Origin: Jaltomata sinuosa
Taxonomy: Eukaryota; Streptophyta; Magnoliopsida; Solanales; Solanaceae
Assembly: GCA_003996215.1 (NCBI GenBank)
Contig: QJPP01001561.1
Location: 62,001-126,000 of the forward strand
Reading direction: 5' to 3'
Length of the DNA: 64,000 nt
Shown here: in pieces, positions 33,970 to 45,559 of the stretch
Numbering within the stretch: position 1 is the first letter of the stretch
How the letters are laid out: every line of letters starts with the position of its first letter
Position numbers and translations under genes: made by a program
The notes under the pieces: model-generated
What the model saw: only the letters and a program-made list of their open reading frames with translations
The model's database searches: none
What the model was told of the DNA's origin: nothing

Positions 33970-34457
33970 CTCTGTCTGTTTTATTTGATTTGGCCCCTAT
34001 ATTAATAATAGATGTTTTATTTTATTTTATTATTTTCACAAATTAAGAGAGGCTTTTTTTTAATACTATCTTTAGTATTAGATAACTATATAAAATAGTA
34101 CTTCATCCGTTCACTTTTACTTGTTCACTTTGGACTTTGCATGCTCATTAAGAAACAATGATTGAAATAAATATTTTGTCATAATATCCATATTAATTAA
34201 TGTTTAGTATTAGGTCTTAAAAAATAAGTAACTAATGCTACGGGTAAAACATGAAAAAAGTCAATTGTCTTTTAGTGATATGTTAAAAGCAACAAGTAAA
34301 AGTGAAAATCTATTTTTGAAACAGTGGACCAGTAAAAGTGAACGGATGGAGTAGTAGTCAAATTTAGAAGTTAGTTTGATAAAATACACTTTTAATTTAA
34401 GCTTTCTAAAAAAGCGTATCAAGTAAATATGACTCAAGTAATATAAAACGGAGGGAG
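33970..34457. mobile_element. Stowaway MITE interrupted by another Stowaway
   Basis: Starts CTCTGTCTGTTTTATTTGA and ends (inverse) CTCCCTCCGTTTTATATTAC, with TA on both sides. The middle contains a complete second Stowaway (34101-34351). Confidence 0.78.
34101..34351. mobile_element. Stowaway MITE (inner)
   Basis: Ends CTTCATCCGTTCACTTTTAC and the inverse GTAAAAGTGAACGGATGGAG are perfect inverted repeats except one base, with TA duplicated on each side. 251 bp. Confidence 0.88.
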
Positions 34458-34914
34458 TACTTGTCATTCATTTTCCCTTTGTAAACAATCTCCATTCTGC
34501 GGGATAGGGGATTGCCGGTTGTGGATATGTTTCCATAGAAGGGCCGGGGACAACAAAAGAAGGAACATTTCTAAGAATACTAAAGGCTGGTGATAGAAGA
34601 TTCGACATTGCTCATCAGATCGATTGCTTTTCACAAAACATAATGATGAATTTTTTTCAAGATAAATTGTGGAGATATATAAACTGGGACAATTTATGTG
34701 CCATTCTTCCCCAAAGGGACATACATAATTATAAATCAAGTTTCAAGTATACAACATGATGAAGACATCGAATTGATTGAAAATATGTAACTACTACTTC
34801 TATAAGTGGGGCAGGTTGCAGGTTGAAACTTTTTCTCTCACCCTCCAATTTGATTCATTGGTTCTGTCAACCTTTACATGATTTAAATAAGTACTTTTAC
34901 ATGATTTAAAATAG

Positions 34915-35333
34915 GGTAAACTATCTAAAGAGACATACCTCTTTACCATATTTACTAACTCTCCCACTACTTTATTTTAATTACTTAATATACCACATGT
35001 TAATCAAAAGCCCTTCGGATACATCACCTCACCTCGGATACATCCCACCTATCAGATACATCCCAACCCTCGGATACATGTTGTAACCCCTCAGATACAT
35101 ACGGGATACCGATGTATTCGAGATAAAATCAAAGATGTCGATGTATCCGAGATAAAATCATGTATCTAGATGCCTTATGCAATGTATCCGAGTGGTTAAG
35201 GATGTATCCGATGGGATTGGGATGTATCGAGTGGTTTGAGATGTATCCGGTGGGATTGGGATGTATTTGAAGGGAAAGTAATGGGAAAAAGAGTAAATTA
35301 GCTCCTAAAAATGTGTGTTTTATGTAAGTTTCC
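34915..35333. mobile_element. Mutator-type MITE with GATACATC repeats, copy 2
   Basis: Starts GGGTAAACTATCTAAAGAG and ends with the imperfect inverse GTAAGTTTCC. It is flanked by a perfect 9 bp duplication TTTAAAATA (34906-34914, 35334-35342), diagnostic of Mutator-class insertion. The interior carries GATACATC words on the left and GATGTATC words on the right, as in copy 1 at 28174. Confidence 0.88.
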
Positions 35334-35342
35334 TTTAAAATA

Positions 35343-36189
35343 AGAATTTGCTTCTAAACAAAAAATTGATTTTTAGTTTCCGGGAATTTATTTGAAGTTC
35401 TTAAATCAAACAAATTTCTTTATGATACTATTGCCAAATGCCAAGGTTTAAAAACTGCAATATTACTGGTTCAGTACATTTTATAATTGTATTTGAATCT
35501 TTTTCTCCATCTAAATCTTGAATAATCTACGTGCAAATTGGAACTGCAATATTGGTGACTCTACCAATCAGTTCAATATTATTGGAAACTGAAAACATTG
35601 GCTGGCACGTTAATAAATTCAGAGGGGTGGGGTAGGATGGGTCTTTGCGGGTTGAAAATAGAAAAAAATGTTATGCGGGTTGGGTTAAAATTTCACGGGT
35701 TAAGCTCTAACTTGCCCCGCATCCGCCCCATTGCCATCCCTAGTCAGAAATATTGTAGGGAATTTTTAAAAGCTCGAGGCATGCATATCAAAGCAACTAT
35801 TTTTAAGGATATTTCACTCGGTGTGTAAGTATATCTTCAGAATTCAACAAACTCTTTTAGTATAAAATTAGAAATACGATTTATTTAAATAAAAAATTCA
35901 ACAGAAAAAGAAGAGTATTTTCTCCATTGTTAATCTACACACTAGAGAAAAAAGATGGGAGTATAAAAACCATAACATAAGAAGCTTATGTAGTCTCTAG
36001 TGATTATCAGCAACAAGAATGCTAAGGAGATAGTAAAATGTCAATAAAGATAAGGAAGCAAATTTCATAGTGGGTCATTTACAAAGTTAAAAGCCAACAT
36101 TTAAGTGACTTCTTAATGACTGGAAAAATCATTGCGGCTAACGGTAGAAATTGTACTAAAATTATAGCTAATTAATAAGACTAGGCAAC
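35343..36189. other. intergenic DNA with one hAT-like end
   Basis: Around 35630-35745 the text GGGGTGGGG, GCGGGTTGGGTTAAAATTTC and GCATCCGCCCCATTGCCATC followed by CCTAG is the typical right end of a GC-rich Solanaceae hAT-like MITE, but no matching left end is clear. The open frame at 35598-35828 is a translation of it. Confidence 0.45.
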
Positions 36190-36894
36190 TAGTGGCGTAC
36201 ACAGAATTTTTCATAAGTGGTGTTGTCTTAAAAAAGTAAATAACATAATAAATCACTACGATAACAATATTATATTAAAAAGTTATACCTTTTGTTACAT
36301 TATACTTCAACCAATCATACTCAACAAACTGTTCTTTCGGTATCAACTTTCGAGGAATTTAAATAAAACTCTTCCAACGACCTTTTTTTTAACTTATCCG
36401 CCCTTTTTTTCAAGCTGGATAAATTTTAAGATGTTAAATTTGATTTAAAAAGTTTGAAAGATACTTTCAAAAAATATATCTTCCACTAAACTACAAATTA
36501 ATAAATTAATTTGTATAAATCCTAAGTAATTTCATAAAATTCAACAAACAAAATAGCATGAATTTCTTCAAATTTTTTAAATTCTAACTAAAAAGAAGAA
36601 GAAAAAGGTAAGAAAACTTACGTCAAAATTCAATTATATTAATTGATTTTAGTACCAATTGAGAAGTCCAGAAGACTTCAAAAATGTTAAAAATCACTCC
36701 TCACTTGGGGATTGATTCCCCGACCATGCACGAAAATTAGTGGTCTTTTACCATTGAACCACAAGCTAAGCCATTGAATTTCTTTTATCCTTTATTTTGT
36801 TTTTTTCAAATTCTTATAAGTATATGTAGTATTTTTTTTTCCCGATGAAGCAGCATGGGGTGACACCCCTTGTGTCAAGGTGGATCCGCCCATG
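36190..36894. mobile_element. hAT-like element with perfect 8 bp duplication
   Basis: Flanked by TAGGCAAC on both sides (36182-36189, 36895-36902). Left end TAGTGGCGTACACAG, right end (inverse) CATGGGCGGATCCAC, a weak inverted repeat typical of this GGCGGATCC-type family. Near 36695-36770 the minus strand has a tRNA-like segment (TGGTTCAATGGTAAAAGACC, and GGGGAATCAATCCCC as a B-box-like stem). No transposase. Confidence 0.75.
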
Positions 36895-36902
36895 TAGGCA
36901 AC

Positions 36903-38695
36903 AAGGTATGAAGAAATAAATCTAGACAATAATCTAAATATTTTTTAAAAAAATATTAAAATTATTTTTTCAACAATCTCATCATCCTTGATTAAAAATT
37001 GAAAATCAAAATCTTTTGGCTTTTGGTAAGGATTAAGGAGCATTCACCCCTCCTAACGGACATCCAAGATGTGAAAAAAAAAAAAGGATGACTATGAAAT
37101 AAATGAATCCACTTTTTGCAAGAAATGTGCCAGAATCCCATTACGCCTTGATTGACCGGGGTCAAATGTTGTTATATAATTGTGGGATCATCTTAATTTA
37201 GTATTTTTGATATCTTAATTTAATATTTTTGATGGGAAAGAAAATTTATGTGTAAAAAGTATTAAAATTACAATTAATAATAAATCAGAATTCATAATTT
37301 CAAAAACTATAATGTTGTTCTATGTGAAAAATTCTAAAAAAATTAATCAATAACATTTAAATTTTGAATTCTTCTCCGCCATTTGACCAAATTAATATAA
37401 CCAATACTCCATATATGAAGCTATCTTTTCTTTAATTTGAATAGGGGCATGAGGGAGTGATGATATGGTAAGAGAGCTGCGCTACAAGAATATTGTAGCA
37501 CTCACACTATTTCAATTTATTTATTTATTTTTCTTTTTAATTTATTTAAAAAATATTTTTTTCTTTTATGAAAATTATTTAATTTTAACTTTTTACATGT
37601 CATATTTAAGATAATAAAATTAAGTAATATTTGATATATATTTTTAATTTTTCTTAAAAAAAATTATTTTATTAAATTTCGTATCAAATTAAAATCAAAC
37701 AAATTAAAATGAAAGAAATAGTAATTTTCTTTAACATTGGGGGTATCTTTTGCTTTTTCTTGAAACGGTCAAAAGTGAGAGGGTGGTGGGCTCCTCCAGT
37801 ACCTGCTGCTCATTTCCATGCAATTTTGTTAAAGATAAAAAAGATGATCCCTCGACCAAAGTATGTGTCCCTAGTTCCCACTAGAGAAAAGGAGAACCAT
37901 TACATGCATACAACTACGAAAGAGAGGAAATTTTTCTTTTTCTCCAACGCCAGGGGTATCTTCATTTACAAATATTCTTTACGAACCCCAATGGCATATT
38001 CTTTACAATTATACTAACGCAAACACATTAGTATTATTGTTATGGAGATTGGAACTAACTCCATTTCAAAAACTAGCTCGAAAGATAAAAATTGTTCAAG
38101 CTATATTAAAAATACTACCTTCCCTTAAAGAGTCGATGTAAGACTCTTCACACACACCCCACATAGAACACTTTAATTATATCAGTGAGTCCAATTTACT
38201 CAGATTCTATACTTGAGCTTTAAGGTTTAAATTCAAGCTTTAAAAAGTAAAGAATCGAACTGCATTAACACTTCTTAATTATCAATCAATTCAACTGCAG
38301 TAGCTCGAGAGTGTAGCTATCAGCTTACAGTTTCTCTTTTTCTTTTTCCTTTTTTTTGGGGGGCAAGTAATTTTGCCTTAAAAGCAAACTGAATTGATAA
38401 TGTAGTTGCTCAAATGGTATGTTGCCAATGCATCTTTATGTTAAGTTTGCTTTTTCTTTTAGCTTTTGCTTTTGCTTTTCCTCCATAAAGTTAAAGATGA
38501 TGAATCCAAAATAGAAAGGAAAAAAAAAATTAAGATTTAAAATGGGAAAAGCTAGAGCTACAAATCAACAGCATCCAAGGCCCAAACTTACCATCATCCT
38601 TTCTCAGTATCAATGGAATTCTTCCAAACACCTGCTGCAACTTCTTCTCTTTGATGTTTTCCAAACTATTCTAACTTCAATTACTAAGCATCTAA
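36903..38695. other. upstream region of BAM3
   Basis: AT-rich DNA without a supported gene. Open frames at 37709-38017 and 38542-38790 have no motif. CT-rich stretches near 38340-38490 may belong to the BAM3 promoter and 5' UTR, but I cannot place a TATA box with confidence. Confidence 0.5.
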
Positions 38696-41600
38696 ATGGC
38701 TGCTTCTGGCACAAGTCTCTTCTTTTTCACTTATTTCCTCCTCGTGTTCCTCGCTTCTCCTCATGTTGTCAGTTCATCTCAATCCCGTAATCTGTCTCTA
38801 AGACGACAGGCCAGGACTCTAATTTCTTTGAAACAAGCATTTGTAGATTCTGTTCCTAGTACTCTGTCTAGTTGGAACATGTCAAATTATATGTACCTAT
38901 GCTCTTGGACCGGCATCACGTGTGACGACACCAAATCAGTAACTTCCATTGATATATCCAATCTAAACATCTCTGGCTCTCTATCACCTAATATTCATGA
39001 GCTCACTAGACTTCAAATCCTGAATATTTCCAACAACTTGTTAGGTGGAAACTTGAGCTGGGAGTTTCCCAGGTTTAATGTCCTTCAAGTGTTGGATGCT
39101 TATAACAACAATTTCTCCGGCCCGCTCCCTTTGGAAGTCACTCAACTTCGGCAGCTGAAGCATTTGAATTTCGGGGGCAACTACTTTTCGGGGAAAATTC
39201 CTTTGAGCTATGGTACTTTTAATCAGCTTGAGTTCCTGTCTCTTGCAGGAAATGACTTGCGCGGTCCTATACCTCGCGAGCTGGGCAACCTTACAAACCT
39301 CAGGTGGCTGCAATTGGGTTACTTCAATCAGTTTGATGAGGGGATTCCACCAGAGTTAGGAAAACTGGTCAATTTGGTTCATCTAGATCTTTCCAGCTGC
39401 AACTTGACGGGTCCGATTCCAGCAGAATTGGGCAATCTTAATATGCTGGACACTCTCTTCTTGCTAAAGAATCAACTTACTGGGGTACTTCCTCCTCAGC
39501 TAGGAAATTTAACAAGCTTGAAATCTCTTGATATCTCCGTCAATGAACTCAAAGGAGAGATCCCAATTGACTTCTCAGGACTCAAGGAGCTCACCTTGTT
39601 GAACCTCTTCATCAACAATTTGCATGGTGAGATTCCTCAATGCATCGCGGAGCTGCCAAAGTTGGAAATGTTGAATCTTTGGCGGAATAATTTCACTGGA
39701 TCCATACCTTCAAAGCTTGGGATGAACGGTAAACTAGTTGAGATTGATCTTTCTAGTAATAGACTCACTGGCTTGATACCAAAATCTCTGTGCTTAGGGA
39801 AGAATTTGAAGATCTTGATTCTGCTTGATAATTTTCTTTTTGGACCTTTACCTGATGATTTTGGCCAGTGTCACACCTTGTCCAGAGTCAGAATGGGACA
39901 GAATTACTTGAGTGGATCAATACCAACAGGGTTTCTTTATTTGCCAGAGTTATCACTGGTAGAACTGCAGAACAACTACATCAGTGGACAACTCTCAAAT
40001 GAGAAAAGCTCAGCATCTTCGAAACTTGAAGGGCTAAACCTGTCAAACAATAGCTTGTCTGGTGCACTTCCCAGTGCTATTGGAAATTTTTCAGGGCTGA
40101 AGAATCTTCTGTTAACTGGAAATGGTTTCTCAGGAGACATCCCTTCTGATATAGGCAGACTGAAAAGCATCTTAAAGCTGGACCTGAGTAGGAACAACTT
40201 CTCTGGCACAATCCCTCCTCCAATTGGTAACTGTATTTCCCTAACTTACTTGGATTTGAGCCAAAATCAACTTTCTGGTCCTATCCCAGTTCAAATTGCG
40301 CAAATTCAAATCTTAAATTACATCAATATTTCCTGGAATCACTTCAACGAGAGCCTTCCCGAGGAGATTGGCTCAATAAAGAGCTTAACTTCTGCAGATT
40401 TTTCCCACAATAACTTCTCTGGATCAATACCTGAAACAGGACAATATTTATTTTTCAACTCAACTTCCTTCATTGGCAACCCTTATCTCTCTGGTTCCTA
40501 CTTGACTCCTAACAACATTACATCTAACTCACCATCAAAAATTGGAGATAGAAGTGACAATAAAACAAAGGTTCCAACAATATACAAGTTCATATTTGCA
40601 TTTGGGCTCTTAGTCTGCTCCCTCATTTTTGTTGTCCTAGCAATAATCAAAACAAGAAAGGGGGGTAAGAATTCAAATTTGTGGAAGCTGACAGCATTTC
40701 AGAAGCTTGATTTCGGAAGTGAAGACATTTTGCAGTGCTTGAAAGATAACAACATCATAGGGAGAGGTGGAGCAGGGACAGTTTATCGGGGAACTACGCC
40801 AAATGGTGATCATGTGGCAGTGAAGAAGTTGGGAATAAGCAAAGGCTCCCATGACAATGGCCTATCTGCTGAAGTTAAAACATTAGGAAAGATCAGGCAT
40901 AGGTACATTGTGAGACTGCTTGCATTTTGTTCAAACAAGGAAATCAATTTGCTAATTTATGAGTATATGCTAAACGGAAGTTTAGGTGAAGTGCTTCATG
41001 GGAAGAACGGCGGGCATCTCCAGTGGGAAACTAGGCTAAAAATAGCCATAGAAGCTGCCAAGGGCCTTTCTTATTTGCACCATGATTGCTTCCCGATGAT
41101 AATCCACCGCGATGTCAAGTCCAACAATATATTGTTGAATGCTGAACTTGAAGCTCATGTTGCAGATTTTGGATTAGCCAAGTACTTTCATAATAACGGT
41201 ACCTCTGAGTGCATGTCTGCAATTGCAGGCTCTTATGGCTACATTGCTCCAGGTAATTCTTCGTCCCATTAATTTTGCCTCTCGAATTTAAACCTTTAAT
41301 TAATTTCTTCATAGATTGGTTGATTTAATTTCTTCTCAACTGGCCTATTAAGCACTCGGACCAATCTACTACCCAATAATAATGGTCTTTTGGATTTCAT
41401 CTTTCAATTTGAGACCTTTTTAAAAAACGACTAATAAAGGTTTTAGATCCGTTCGGAAATTCATGTGCTACAAGCTACTCCTATTAACATATTTAGAGTG
41501 GTTAGAGTTTTGAATCTCAAAGCATTTACAGGTTAAAACGCAATAGATAGCACAAGCTAAGGTTGATGCTTTCTTGAATGGAGTAAAATAAGTGCAGCCA

Positions 41601-42461
41601 TTTCCAAGAGGACAACACAAACATTAAGAAACTGTAGATAGCTTTTTATTTACAAACACACACACACACACACAAGCATAAAGGAAAATTCTATGTAGCT
41701 TTTTAAAGAATATATATTCTGCAAAGATGTAGTGATGTGGCTAGTGGTGCTTTTCCTCTTCTCTTCACTAGATCATAGAATTATTAAGAACCTTGAATTC
41801 ATAAAGACTAATCCCAAGCAACTTTTTTGACCCAAAAATGTAGAGTGAATATAAAATCAGGAAAATCTATCTACCCCAAGAGTCCAGATTCTTACTTTCT
41901 CTAAGCCCCATAAAGAGGAGCATGTATTTGTATGCTTTCTCTTTAACTTATAAATTTGTTTATTTAGTAATTTGTATACTTAGGATATTCTTTCCCACCT
42001 GGAAATCAAGAAATATAGTGGAAGAGGGAATCACTTTTACCCTTTCAAATTATGGACCTATAGATATATAATGACTAGGACTACTACAAAGTTCTGTTCC
42101 TTACATGTTTATCTTTTGTACAGAATATGCATACACGCTGAAAATTGATGAGAAAAGCGACGTGTATAGCTTTGGAGTGGTGTTATTGGAGCTTATAACA
42201 GGACGAAGGCCAGTGGGAAATTTCGGAGAAGAAGGAGTAGACATCGTACAATGGGCGAAAAGGGAAACAAGTTGGAACAAAGAAGGAGTGGTGAAAATCT
42301 TGGATGAGAGGCTAAAAAATGTTGCAATTGGAGAAGCCATGCAAGTATTTTTCGTAGCAATGCTCTGTGTTGAAGAGTACAGCATTGAGAGGCCTACCAT
42401 GCGCGAAGTAGTCCAGATGCTTTCTCAAGCTAAACAACCAAATACTTTCCAAATCCAGTGA
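38696..42461 (+). CDS. BAM3: BAM3-like LRR receptor kinase (CLAVATA1 family), two exons
   Basis: Exon 1 is 38696-41252 and exon 2 is 42124-42461 (GT at 41253, AG at 42123), giving 964 residues. Domains: signal peptide 1-27; N-terminal cap Cys69/Cys76; about 20 LRRs to residue 580; membrane helix about 632-651; kinase about 682-955. Kinase landmarks: GRGGAG 689-694, Lys710, the catalytic loop HRD with Asp806, DFG Asp824, APE split by the intron, and the ending QAKQPNTFQIQ. The pattern matches Arabidopsis BAM3, the receptor for the root peptide CLE45 that limits protophloem differentiation; function here is inferred. The C-terminal LRR cap reads NPYLSGSY, so the usual cysteine (position 599) and its partner are absent. 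The rest of the protein looks intact. Confidence 0.95.
41253..42123 (+). other. BAM3 intron
   Basis: 871 bp, GT-AG, placed in the APE motif of the kinase (phase after G of the GAA codon), the same place as in other members of this family. A (CA)n microsatellite is at 41656-41674. No element boundary visible. Confidence 0.9.
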
Positions 42462-42469
42462 GAGTTTTT

Positions 42470-42570
42470 TTTATCCCTCCCTGGGAGCTTCCTCCTTTTG
42501 CTTCCCCTTGGTGACTCGAACTCACAACCTTCGGATTGGAAGTGAGGGGGTGCTTAACGTCCGAACAAAT
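42470..42570 (-). mobile_element. tRNA-derived SINE fragment
   Basis: The minus strand has GGTTGTGAGTTCGAGTCACC (B box) after a CACTTCCAATCC segment, and ends in GGAAGCTCCCAGGGAGGG, the body of a Solanaceae SINE. It starts right after the BAM3 stop codon, so it may contribute the 3' UTR. No clear duplication was found. Confidence 0.65.
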
Positions 42571-43172
42571 CCTTCTTGTCAAATCTAATAATAGCTACTA
42601 ATTCTTATATATCTTTTTCCCCCCTATTATTTCTTGTGTGTTTGGGAAGATCTTCTGTCATTTGCTAGCTTTGCAAAAGTGAAATCAGAAATTAATTTAA
42701 GTGAGCACTTGCAAATTACAATTATGTTAAATCTTAGAGCATGATAATACTTAACTAGTATTACTATCCGTGTATTGGATGTGTACACTTTATTTATTTC
42801 ATATGTCCTAACTAGTATTAGTATTTGTGTGATGCGCGACCGATATCAAAAGAAATTGATTATAACAAATTATTATCTTATTTGTTTGATATAATAAAAT
42901 GTTTTAGCATACCCCATTAACATATTTTAAATGAATAAATTTGAGAAATGCTAAAAATAACAATTAACATACTAAATTTAACGTCATCAATAATGTAAAA
43001 CTTAAGTAGAAATTTATTAAAAATTTAGATGGACTCTTAATATTATATCACGATTATAAATTTATAACTACTTTAGACTTTTGAATATAGACATTAAAAT
43101 AGTATTTTTATCATACCCATTAACATATTTAACAAAACTAATAAAATTATAATTTTAAAAACATTTGTCAAT
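42571..43172. other. AT-rich BAM3 3' flank
   Basis: Nothing recognisable beyond AT-rich DNA. Confidence 0.45.
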
Positions 43173-43184
43173 ATCGTTATTAAC

Positions 43185-43351
43185 GCCCGCAAGGACATGA
43201 TTAAGTGGTTGGGAGGTGGGTTTCCCATGTGAGAGACCTGAGATCGCATTCAACCTCCATTTGCCGCTCAACCATGAACTCGTTGCATGGGGCTGTGCTC
43301 ACTCGAAGAACCTGTGACAGAGGTTGTTGATTTCCCTGGGGTCCAAAAAAA
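43185..43351 (+). mobile_element. tRNA-derived SINE with 12 bp duplication
   Basis: Body GGTTGGGAGGTGGGTTTCCC, B-box-like GAGACCTGAGATCGCATTC, and a short A tail (CCAAAAAAAA). Exact flanks ATCGTTATTAAC at 43173-43184 and 43352-43363 prove insertion by target-primed reverse transcription. 167 bp, plus orientation. Confidence 0.88.
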
Positions 43352-43517
43352 ATCGTTATTAACTTTTATATTTATTTGATTATTCTGGTAACATGGGAAC
43401 ATATTTTTTATCTTTCAATTCAAACTCAAAAATTTTATCTTTCAATTCAAAATCCAAACATATCATACTTGATTTTAAAACTTTATCTTTCAATTATAAT
43501 TTAATTATTTACTAGTA

Positions 43518-44330
43518 TCATATATTATATTAAAAGTAGGAAGCTCTAAAGTGCAAAGTTGGATTACCATTTTGTCCCTACACTAAATAAAAATCTAATT
43601 AACTATCTAAATAAATAGTAAATTTAATTAAAAAGTCCTATCTAGGACTTATTTACTTAAATGCAGAATTATTGATTAGAAATCCAACTATTGCATTTCA
43701 TTTCTCACACTCGAGTAAAAAACAAAAAATAACTTCTTCCTTAACTCCCATTTAAATCAGTTTCAGTTTTTTATTAGAAAAAATGATGAGTTGTGACTAA
43801 CAAACTTCTCTTGAATAAATATTTTGATCCTCTTAATGGCCTTTCATCTACTAACATGACCCCTCAACTACTCTCTAATAACTATATGTATGATTCATTA
43901 ACAATTGAAAAAATAGAATTTGCAGGACATAATAAGGAAAAAAGCTCAAGCAAATGTATAATGTCAAAAATAGCTCAAGCAAATGTATAATGTTATTGTC
44001 CAGATAACCACAGGATAAAAAGGTTAAAAGCTTTGGCCTTGATAGTCAAGACACGATAATTGTTTAACCGTATCTAGATAGTGTATATTACTTGTAAATT
44101 TGTAGTCCATATTTTGTGCATGTATGCAATAACGAATATTTTAGATCAGATTTGCCGCATCTTTTTTTTTTTGACAGTTTTGCTCTAAGAAGTGAAGAGA
44201 ACTCTTCGATCATCAACAATTCAAGATGAGAGCTAAGTGGGAGAAGAAGCGTATGTAAGATGAGATTAGACCTGTACAAATTTTATACAATAATAAGGGA
44301 CAAACGTGCAACACACGTTCCCAAAACTAG
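43518..44330 (+). mobile_element. non-autonomous Helitron (813 bp)
   Basis: 5' end TCATATATTATATTAAAAGT preceded by A; 3' end has a hairpin AACGTGCAACACACGTT (44303-44319) and then CTAG at 44327-44330 followed by T. The 5' segment (GCAAAGTTGGATTACCATTTTGTCCCTAC) matches the Helitron at 7535. No coding capacity. The A|T junction without duplication is the Helitron hallmark. Confidence 0.82.
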
Positions 44331-45372
44331 TTTATTTTATATACCAATTCAAAGTCTAAACACCATTACATTATCTGTATTTTATTTTTAAAATACTGAC
44401 TGTATATCCTCCCTCAATTGTGTGGTCTAAGTATTACAATGCTTTAACTTTATTCAAAGACTATCATGTGGATTTTTCTAATGCATCACTTGAACTGTTA
44501 GGAACATAATTTTTTAATTAGAAAAATAATATTTAGGATTTCAAGATCCTATTTATTCTTGTCCTTCAATGATATGATTTTCTAGATAAGCCTTTGCAAA
44601 ATATTATGCTTATGAAATGCTTGCACCTGCCATTAAATACAGTTACAGGAGTAGTCGGAAGTATATTAAATGTTAAGTAGTTGTATTCAAATATTTCGCT
44701 ACATAAACAAAGTTAACCATAACATACTTAAAAAAAAGTCTTACGCTAAATGTTGCATAAATTCGTTCTTGATACACTTTGCACAAGGACCTTCTTGAAG
44801 ATCATTTCTATTATCTCGCCTAAAAGTCTTGAAAGAGAGGGTTCTGATACACTGAGTTTTTGGATAAGTTTTTAGAAATGGAACACATCGATTGTAGGAG
44901 AAGAAGACTTTGCGTTTTAAGGAAGACAAATAGGACTGTATATGGGAAAGTTAGCAACGACCTTTCACTTATAGTTAAAACTATAATGGCTTGCCTGTGC
45001 AATGCACGGGTCAACACATCAATTGGTATATCTTTGATATTTTTTTATTCAAAAAGATGATGGAAAAATAAGATTCAATGATGAAACCGCAGAAAAGTTC
45101 AAGCTTTGGTGTGCCTAGCGTGTGGCTAAATTAATTTATACTTAAGAAAAAAATAGGATCTTTGATCAAATATACATCTGATTTGAGAAGCATTGTTCTA
45201 TGTTACCTTTACAGGAGTATCAATGCATTGTTTTTAGAGATTCGATAAGGTTTCCCTATAAGAGATTTCATCAAACACTTTACACGGATGTTAATAGCAT
45301 TCGATAATTATAAAAGTGGATTTAAAAGGAAACTGACAAGAAATTAAAGACTAAACAAAAATATATCTGATA
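44331..45372. other. AT-rich intergenic DNA
   Basis: No gene supported. At 45000-45016 a GTGCAATGCACGGG hairpin resembles a Helitron 3' stem, but there is no CTRR end after it. Confidence 0.45.
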
Positions 45373-45559
45373 CTCTCTCATTCATTTTTACTTATCCATT
45401 ATTTTAAAAATAGATTTTTGCTTGTACTTGTCTAATTTAGCATAACAAGAGAAAAATAATTTTTTTCAGTTTTATCCTTAGCATTAATTAGTCATTCCAA
45501 TAATTTTTCAAGTCAATTAGGACTATACACCAATCAATATGAGTATCATGGTAAAATAT
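45373..45559. mobile_element. Stowaway-like MITE, left half only
   Basis: TA then CTCTCTCATTCATTTTTACT, with the interior text of the common Solanaceae Stowaway (ATAGATTTTTGCTTGTACTTG, GTATCATGGTAAAATAT). It ends abruptly where the SIRE-type LTR starts (45560), so the retrotransposon inserted into it. The right half is not on the other side of the retrotransposon. Confidence 0.68.

Noticed and set aside
36695..36770. tRNA-like sequence on the minus strand
   Set aside because: A- and B-box-like parts are present, but no complete acceptor stem or anticodon arm can be drawn, and it lies inside a hAT-like element. Not called as a tRNA gene.
37709..38017. 102-residue frame upstream of BAM3
   Set aside because: No motif, AT-rich surroundings, no homology recognised; could be chance. 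Kept as intergenic.
39041..39313. Antisense open frames across BAM3 (also 39976-40209, 41115-41312, 42101-42400)
   Set aside because: They mirror the LRR and kinase codons and have no own motifs; shadows of the sense gene.
45000..45016. GTGCAATGCACGGG hairpin as a third Helitron end
   Set aside because: No CTRR with T after it and no matching 5' end nearby.
44741..45060. Overlapping short frames on both strands
   Set aside because: No recognisable motif, three frames of similar length over the same DNA; chance open frames.
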